Assembly (NCBI GenBank): GCA_929200295.1
Contig: CAKMZE010000095.1
Location: forward strand, 1-10,783
Reading direction: 5' to 3'
Source: an uncultured Alphaproteobacteria bacterium
GTDB taxonomy: Bacteria > Pseudomonadota > Alphaproteobacteria > Rhodobacterales > Rhodobacteraceae
Length of the DNA stretch: 10,783 nt
In this document: piece by piece, positions 7,232-10,783 of the stretch
How the letters are laid out: each line of letters opens with the position of its first letter
Numbering within the stretch: position 1 is the first letter of the stretch
Position numbers and translations under genes: made by a program
The notes under the pieces: model-generated
The model's input: only the letters and a program-made list of their open reading frames with translations
Database searches by the model: none
What the model was told of the DNA's origin: nothing

Positions 7232-7602
7232 GGTTTTAGTGTCCGTAGAATGGCGCGAGAAAAGGTTTGTGTTGAACTAATAGAAAGCGGTTCGTCCCAT
7301 TGGGTGAACGTCAACTTGTCAGATGCATGTGACGCACCGTGATGATCGATGTAATGGACCGTGGTCTTAATCACGGCGCGATCAAAACGGTGAATGACAA
7401 CATGATCGAGCGTGTAGGGGAGTGTTGCAAACCCAGCGCTGATATTCTTGCATAATGTGCGCGACAACGTGCGGTCCGCGCCCGGGGTAATCTGGCAGGT
7501 TTTGCTTTCTGACATGGCAGAACATCCGATCAACGCGGTCAAAGCACATACCCATTTAAGATGTGTCGTAAGCCGATGGTGCATTTTGCATTCACTGTTC
7601 AT
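7219..7602 (-). CDS. Small lipoprotein coupled to the serralysin gene (possible inhibitor or partner)
   Basis: 127 residues, not matched to a known family. Hydrophobic residues 16-26 end in the lipobox L-I-G-C (24-27), so signal peptidase II should cleave before C27 and leave a lipidated protein of about 100 residues. The mature part holds two more cysteines (C36, C51), which could form a disulfide in the periplasm. It has several histidines (H68, H71, H83, H87, H88, H92) and alternating hydrophobic strands (65-84, 95-111) suggesting a beta-rich fold. Starts at 7602 or at the in-frame ATG at 7584 are both possible; neither has a good binding site, and both keep the lipobox. Serralysin genes often sit beside a gene for a small periplasmic beta-barrel inhibitor (Inh, family I38), so position, size and location suggest an inhibitor-like role. 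I see no Inh sequence signature, so this is inference. Confidence 0.6.
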   Translation of the reverse strand: MNSECKMHHRLTTHLKWVCALTALIGCSAMSESKTCQITPGADRTLSRTLCKNISAGFATLPYTLDHVVIHRFDRAVIKTTVHYIDHHGASHASDKLTFTQWDEPLSISSTQTFSRAILRTLKPEGL

Positions 7603-7626
7603 TACATGAAAATATATTTATAGCTG

Positions 7627-8484
7627 TTACTTGGCCATAAATGTCCCATAAATTAGGCCATCATCGCCTTCGATTAAAATAATCCCTGCGGTTTCCGCTG
7701 GGGCCGCATTATTGTCATCATAACCGTAGAATATGCCCTGCGCGGTTGTAGAGGTCCCATCGCCCGTGAGGTTTGCAACGGATCCGTTATTGCGGGTTGT
7801 GATCGTGCCGTTGGTAAAACGGTTGCCATTAATGGTCATGCCAGATGCGGTGATTGTATCAAGAGGCGCACCACCTGCGGCCCCCGTTGTTTGGTTGCGG
7901 CTGGTGAAGTCTGAGAGTGTGACCGTGACTGCATTTGTTCTAAAATTGACGGCGACAGTGCTTGTCCCATCTGTCAGATCATAACCGTCTGTGCCCGCTG
8001 CCACTAAACCTGTGGCCTCACCGATAAAATTTGCAGTGCCTGCTATGGGCATATCACTGGCCTGTGTGACGATACCGTAAATACCGTAGGTGTCATATGT
8101 TACGCCTGAAGCAGTATAGATAAGATCATAGGCGCGCATATATGTATAATCATCTGAAAGCCGCGTTGTATCGATACGCGCGGTCGCTGCCCCGTCACTG
8201 AATTCCCCATTAGCGTCATCATCGCTTGCTGTGAATGTATATGTTCCGTCAATAAGCGTTACTTTGCCATCGCTATGATCGAGAGCTCCGCGGGTTTGTG
8301 TAATATTGCGTGCACCGGACGTGCCATTCGCGCGAAATGCAACACCGCCCAAAGTGCTATTTCCAGCACGTGTACTGTCAAGGATTTGATATGGATAAGG
8401 CTCTTGTGTGCCCGATGATGTCGTGCTTGCTCCGCAGGCGCTTAGGCACAGGCTAGCGAGCATAAGGCAAACTGTTATCCGCAT
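7627..8484 (-). CDS. Surface lipoprotein with TbpB/fHbp-like C-terminal beta-barrel
   Basis: 285 residues. The signal peptide 1-16 ends in the lipobox L-S-A-C (14-17), so this is a lipoprotein anchored at C17. A Ser/Thr-rich linker follows. The C-terminal part (about 147-285) shows the strand pattern of the transferrin-binding-protein-like barrel: GTANFIGEATGL (149-160), VNFRTNAVTVTLSDF (179-193), a G-x-x-I-N-G-N-x-F strand pair (215-223), A-Q-G-I-F-Y-G (248-254), then P-A-E-T-A-G-I-I-L and closing G-L-I-Y-G-T-F (262-282). Related proteins in Neisseria bind transferrin or factor H; in marine alphaproteobacteria the ligands are unknown. AGGA lies about six bases before the ATG. The gene is 24 bases upstream of the small lipoprotein gene, so it likely leads the operon. 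Thr, Gly, Asp and Asn are over-represented, as in exported proteins. Confidence 0.75.
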   Translation of the reverse strand: MRITVCLMLASLCLSACGASTTSSGTQEPYPYQILDSTRAGNSTLGGVAFRANGTSGARNITQTRGALDHSDGKVTLIDGTYTFTASDDDANGEFSDGAATARIDTTRLSDDYTYMRAYDLIYTASGVTYDTYGIYGIVTQASDMPIAGTANFIGEATGLVAAGTDGYDLTDGTSTVAVNFRTNAVTVTLSDFTSRNQTTGAAGGAPLDTITASGMTINGNRFTNGTITTRNNGSVANLTGDGTSTTAQGIFYGYDDNNAAPAETAGIILIEGDDGLIYGTFMAK

Positions 8485-8567
8485 TTCAATTCCTACATAG
8501 GTATATTTCTTTGCAATTCAGTACGATCAAAAGATGATAAGCTTTTCATATAACTTTATACTTAAGC

Positions 8568-8585
8568 GAGGCTTACCAAAGCCTC
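8568..8585. repeat. Short perfect hairpin (7-bp stem, 4-base loop)
   Basis: GAGGCTT, loop ACCA, AAGCCTC. It lies about 100 bases upstream of the lipoprotein start and could be an operator or a 5'-leader stem. On the plus strand a five-T run occurs 11 bases later (8597-8601), too far for a typical terminator, and no plus-strand gene ends here. Confidence 0.5.
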
Positions 8586-8638
8586 TATTCAAGCATTTTT
8601 AGGGCCGTATCACAACCCTGGGTAAATGTGAGTGGAGT

Positions 8639-8700
8639 GATGTATTGCCTTAACGTGTGCAAAGCGCTATGCTTTGCACTGTAGGCGATGAATTGCCTAA
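8639..8700. repeat. Direct repeat pair flanking a hairpin
   Basis: Two 14-base copies of GATG-n-ATTGCCT-n-A (8639-8652 and 8687-8700) agree at 12 positions and sit 48 bases apart. Between them GTGCAAAGC (8657-8665) and GCTTTGCAC (8671-8679) form a perfect 9-bp stem with a five-base loop. The stem can be lengthened: AC/GT (8653-8654 with 8681-8682) and ATTGCCT/AGGCGAT (8644-8650 with 8683-8689, one G-T pair) add nine more pairs around a small bulge. The same AGGCGAT can pair instead with the right-hand ATTGCCT. Confidence 0.6.
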
Positions 8701-8731
8701 TAACTTTACTGGGTTACTAGCTCTGACGCCA

Positions 8732-9718
8732 CTATGCCAGTGACATGCTCACAGCGCTTTCTGGCAATTCTTCATCAAAACAGCGCTGATAGAACTCGGC
8801 CACTGTCTGGCGCTCAAGCTCATCACATTTGTTGAGGAAAGACAGGCGGAATGCATAGCCGACATCTTGGAAAATGCGCGCGTTCTCAGCCCAAGCCAGA
8901 ACTGTTCTGGGTGACATGACGGTTGAAAGATCGCCATTCATAAATGCTGTACGCGTAAGATCGGCAACCGTGACCATTTGGTTGACGATTTTGCGCCCTG
9001 CCTCGGTGTTGTAATGTGGACATTTGCCCAACACGATCGCGGCTTCTGCATCATTTGACAGGTAATTCAACGTCGCAACCAATGACCAGCGGTCCATTTG
9101 TGCTTGGTTGATTTGCTGGGTTCCGTGATAAAGCCCGGTCGTATCACCCAGGCCAACTGTATTGGCTGTTGAGAACAGGCGGAAAGACGGGTGCGGCGTG
9201 ATAATGGTGTTTTGATCCATGAGGGTCAGCTTGCCATCTGTCTCAAGCACCCGCTGAATAACAAACATCACATCGGCGCGGCCTGCATCATATTCATCAA
9301 AAACGATCGCAACCGGATTGCGCAATGCCCACGGTAGGATGCCTTCATGAAATTCTGTAACTTGAACACCATCTTTGAGCTTGATGGCGTCCTTACCAAT
9401 AAGATCAATCCGGCTGATATGGCTATCCAAATTCACGCGGACAGCAGGCCAATTGAGCCGTGCAGCAACCTGTTCAATATGCGTGGATTTACCCGTGCCG
9501 TGATAGCCTTGGATCATCACGCGGCGATTATAGCCAAAGCCTGCAAGAATAGCCAAAGTCGTATCGGGATCGAATTTATAAGTGGTATCAATCTCCGGCA
9601 CACGGTCTGAACGCTCGGCAAAACCCTTTATCTTCATATCGCTATCAATGCCAAATACCTCACGTACCGAAATCTCTTCGGAGGGTTTGTCCATAGCATT
9701 TGATGTGCCGTCAGCCAT
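8732..9718 (-). CDS. cobS: Aerobic cobaltochelatase subunit CobS (AAA+ ATPase)
   Basis: 328 residues, close to the roughly 330 of characterised CobS. CobS and CobT form the AAA+ motor that, with CobN, uses ATP to insert cobalt into hydrogenobyrinic acid a,c-diamide in the late-cobalt (aerobic) route to vitamin B12, in the cytoplasm. The N-terminal segment VFGIDSDMKIKGF (21-33) is typical of CobS. Walker A is GYHGTGKST (71-79), Walker B is AIVFDEYD (137-144), sensor 1 is in FSTAN (182-186), and a likely arginine finger is R210 in AQMDRW. The start at 9718 gives the expected length; its binding site is weak (AAGAAAG), and an in-frame ATG at codon 9 is an alternative. cobT, commonly just downstream in Rhodobacterales, is not here: the next gene is the TbpB-like lipoprotein after 247 bases. 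The gene looks intact. Confidence 0.95.
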   Translation of the reverse strand: MADGTSNAMDKPSEEISVREVFGIDSDMKIKGFAERSDRVPEIDTTYKFDPDTTLAILAGFGYNRRVMIQGYHGTGKSTHIEQVAARLNWPAVRVNLDSHISRIDLIGKDAIKLKDGVQVTEFHEGILPWALRNPVAIVFDEYDAGRADVMFVIQRVLETDGKLTLMDQNTIITPHPSFRLFSTANTVGLGDTTGLYHGTQQINQAQMDRWSLVATLNYLSNDAEAAIVLGKCPHYNTEAGRKIVNQMVTVADLTRTAFMNGDLSTVMSPRTVLAWAENARIFQDVGYAFRLSFLNKCDELERQTVAEFYQRCFDEELPESAVSMSLA

Positions 9719-10053
9719 TTGTCGCGCTTTCTTGGGTCATTTTCGATGTACTTGAAATGCAACATATAGTGCTGTGCCGCAAGGGGAAGGGTGTGAAAGA
9801 TCGCAATGCCAAAAAAAATTACAAACCTATGATTTAGAATTATTTTTTAGGATATAATTTGCAGGTTTTGCCCGTATACCTGATAAATATTGCCGATTGG
9901 TAGAACGATAAACCCGCGTATAGATTTTACGCACTGGAAAACATGTCGTTTATATGCGATTCACCGTTTTGAAAGAGTGCTCAAAAGTTCACCAGTTTAT
10001 TAATGTTGAAATAAATACAAGCTATGCCGCAACTGCGGTGTACAAGGCGGAGA
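9719..10053. other. AT-rich intergenic region between divergent genes
   Basis: No gene is seen on either strand. The stretch around 9811-9870 is very AT-rich and contains a perfect TATAAT at 9853-9858 on the plus strand, but without a recognisable -35 box at normal spacing, and about 200 bases from the membrane protein start. TTCACC occurs at 9960-9965 and 9988-9993 (28 bases apart), with TTTTGA (9967-9972) and TCAAAA (9981-9986) as an inverted pair between them; this may be a regulator site. The promoter of cobS should also be here, but I cannot place it. Confidence 0.4.
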
Positions 10054-10539
10054 ATGATTGTGCTATTCAGGGGCTTTCCCAATAAAATGTCGTCTGGCGA
10101 GGGCCGCGTTCTGCTTTCTGTTCTCGTCGTTGCGATCTTTGGTGCCGCCGTTTGCTTATTTGTTGTTACGCAATTGGGTGGTGGGACGGAAATTTTACGC
10201 CCGCTTTCAAATTATGACATATGGGCGATTATTGCAGGGGGTATCGGTGCGGCTTGCGGTCTCTATCTTGGCAGAGATTGGTTTGGGCATGAGAACTGGC
10301 AGGGCTGGGTAAAGATGGCGATTGGCACCGTTATCGTCACATTTATGGCCTCAGTCGTCGGTGGTACATTCGCGCTTCCTTTATATGGGACAATGTTCGG
10401 CCCCTTGTCTGTTGCTATGACATTGTTCGGGTCGCCATTACTTTTGATTATATGGGTGGCAACGCTTGTTATTGCTCATTTACAAACGCGCAAATGGCGT
10501 ATTGAACGCGACAGTATTTTTCACGCGCAATCAAAATAA
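10054..10539 (+). CDS. Four-helix membrane protein of unknown function
   Basis: 161 residues from this start. Four hydrophobic segments are plain: around VLLSVLVVAIFGAAVCLFV, YDIWAIIAGGIGAACGLYL, VKMAIGTVIVTFMASVVGG, and MTLFGSPLLLIIWVATLVI. The C-terminus is short and basic (TRKWRIERD), so both ends probably face the cytoplasm. I do not recognise a family. Start choice is uncertain. ATG at 10054 has AAGG six bases upstream. ATG at 10087 gives a more natural N-terminus (MSSGEGR just before helix 1) but only a distant AGGGG at 10068-10072. ATG at 10024 has no binding site. The gene lies between cobS and the J-domain gene on the opposite strand, and its stop is 10 bases from the end of the latter. 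Confidence 0.65.
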   Translation: MIVLFRGFPNKMSSGEGRVLLSVLVVAIFGAAVCLFVVTQLGGGTEILRPLSNYDIWAIIAGGIGAACGLYLGRDWFGHENWQGWVKMAIGTVIVTFMASVVGGTFALPLYGTMFGPLSVAMTLFGSPLLLIIWVATLVIAHLQTRKWRIERDSIFHAQSK

Positions 10540-10560
10540 GCAAAATCGATTACTTATTTT
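10533..10560. terminator. AT-only hairpin spanning two convergent stop codons (possible bidirectional terminator)
   Basis: AAAATAAG (10533-10540) and CTTATTTT (10553-10560) form a perfect 8-bp inverted repeat with a 12-base loop. It covers the end of the membrane protein gene and the end of the J-domain gene. Each arm gives a U-rich 3' side in its own direction. The stem has a single G-C pair, so termination would be weak; the convergent position is the main support. Confidence 0.35.
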
Positions 10561-10783
10561 TAAAGCTGCGGCTGTCCTTAATCTGATCCCAGGCCCAAAC
10601 AACCTCGGCAAGTTGATCTTCTTGGCTGCGATCTCCCCCATTCATATCAGGGTGTAAGACCTTGATAAGCGCTTTATAAGCCTTGCGAATTTCGGGCTTT
10701 GTCCAGTTATCTTTTGCTTCGAGAATTTCAATGGCACGCCGCTCTGTAGGAGGGAGCTTGCGGGTTGCGCCGCTGCCACGCCC
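10550..10783 (-). CDS. J-domain protein, C-terminal end (start outside window)
   Basis: 77 residues and the stop are visible; the gene begins beyond the right edge. The visible part is a J domain at the very C-terminus: helix RRAIEILE, then W-T-K-P-E-I-R-K-A-Y-K-A-L-I-K-V-L-HPD with the invariant HPD (visible residues 44-46, bases 10646-10654), followed by M-N-G-G-D-R-S and a last helix with VVWAWDQIK. HPD stimulates the ATPase of DnaK-type chaperones. The layout, a preceding linker with G-S-G-A-T-R-K-L-P and the J domain at the end, fits the DjlA-like small J proteins of alphaproteobacteria that often neighbour cobS, rather than DnaJ itself. It converges on the membrane protein gene. Confidence 0.9.
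   Translation of the reverse strand, partial: GRGSGATRKLPPTERRAIEILEAKDNWTKPEIRKAYKALIKVLHPDMNGGDRSQEDQLAEVVWAWDQIKDSRSFKNK

Larger units (their letters stand above)
8485..8731 (-). other. Intergenic region between cobS and the lipoprotein-protease operon
   Basis: No gene is seen. The region must hold the promoter of the lipoprotein operon. The only candidate I find is weak: TATACC (8500-8505, minus strand) with TTGATC (8525-8530) 19 bases upstream. A perfect 7-bp hairpin with a four-base loop lies at 8568-8585 (GAGGCTT/AAGCCTC), and a longer hairpin with flanking direct repeats at 8639-8700. Neither is followed by a U-run in the cobS direction, so the end of the cobS transcript is not obvious. 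Confidence 0.5.

Noticed and set aside
8590..8630. AGGG/CCCT stem as a cobS terminator
   Set aside because: Only four pairs, and in the cobS direction it is followed by A residues, not U.

Overview
The window reads as chromosome of a marine alphaproteobacterium, most likely Rhodobacterales (Roseobacter-like). The best anchors are an aerobic-pathway cobaltochelatase gene (cobS) close to a gene for a protein with a C-terminal J domain, a neighbourhood I know from that order. A serralysin-type RTX protease and a TIGR02466-type oxygenase fit a marine host. The taxonomic call is inference from gene content; nothing in the window fixes the species.

Left part (1-2055, + strand): the 3' end of a gene for a gluzincin-like zinc metallopeptidase, a 217-base gap with a possible promoter, then two overlapping genes for TPM-domain membrane proteins. 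The first is an exported, tail-anchored form with a Gly-rich C-terminus. The second carries a transmembrane hairpin inside the domain.

Middle-left (2056-5024, + strand): a 320-base non-coding stretch with nested inverted repeats, then a tight two-gene unit: an L-glyceraldehyde-3-phosphate-reductase-type aldo/keto reductase (mgrA/yghZ family) and an intracellular GH43 beta-xylosidase. These would act on imported xylo-oligosaccharides and on reactive aldehydes. No transporter or regulator is in view.

Middle-right (5034-8484, - strand): four co-directional genes. Read in transcription order they are a lipoprotein with a TbpB-like C-terminal barrel, a small cysteine- and histidine-containing lipoprotein, a serralysin-family M10B protease with RTX repeats, and a putative 2OG-Fe(II) oxygenase. 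The small lipoprotein gene and the protease gene share a TAATG junction, so they are probably translationally coupled. This is the most interesting unit here: a secreted protease with a dedicated lipoprotein partner, in the position where a periplasmic inhibitor gene is often found. No type I secretion genes are in the window.

Right part (8485-10783): a hairpin-rich intergenic region with a 14-base imperfect direct repeat flanking a 9-bp perfect stem; cobS (- strand); an AT-rich 300-base gap; an unrecognised four-helix membrane protein gene (+ strand); and, converging on it, the C-terminal J-domain end of a chaperone-like gene (- strand). The membrane protein gene separates cobS from the J-domain gene, and cobT is not next to cobS, so this locus looks rearranged or invaded.
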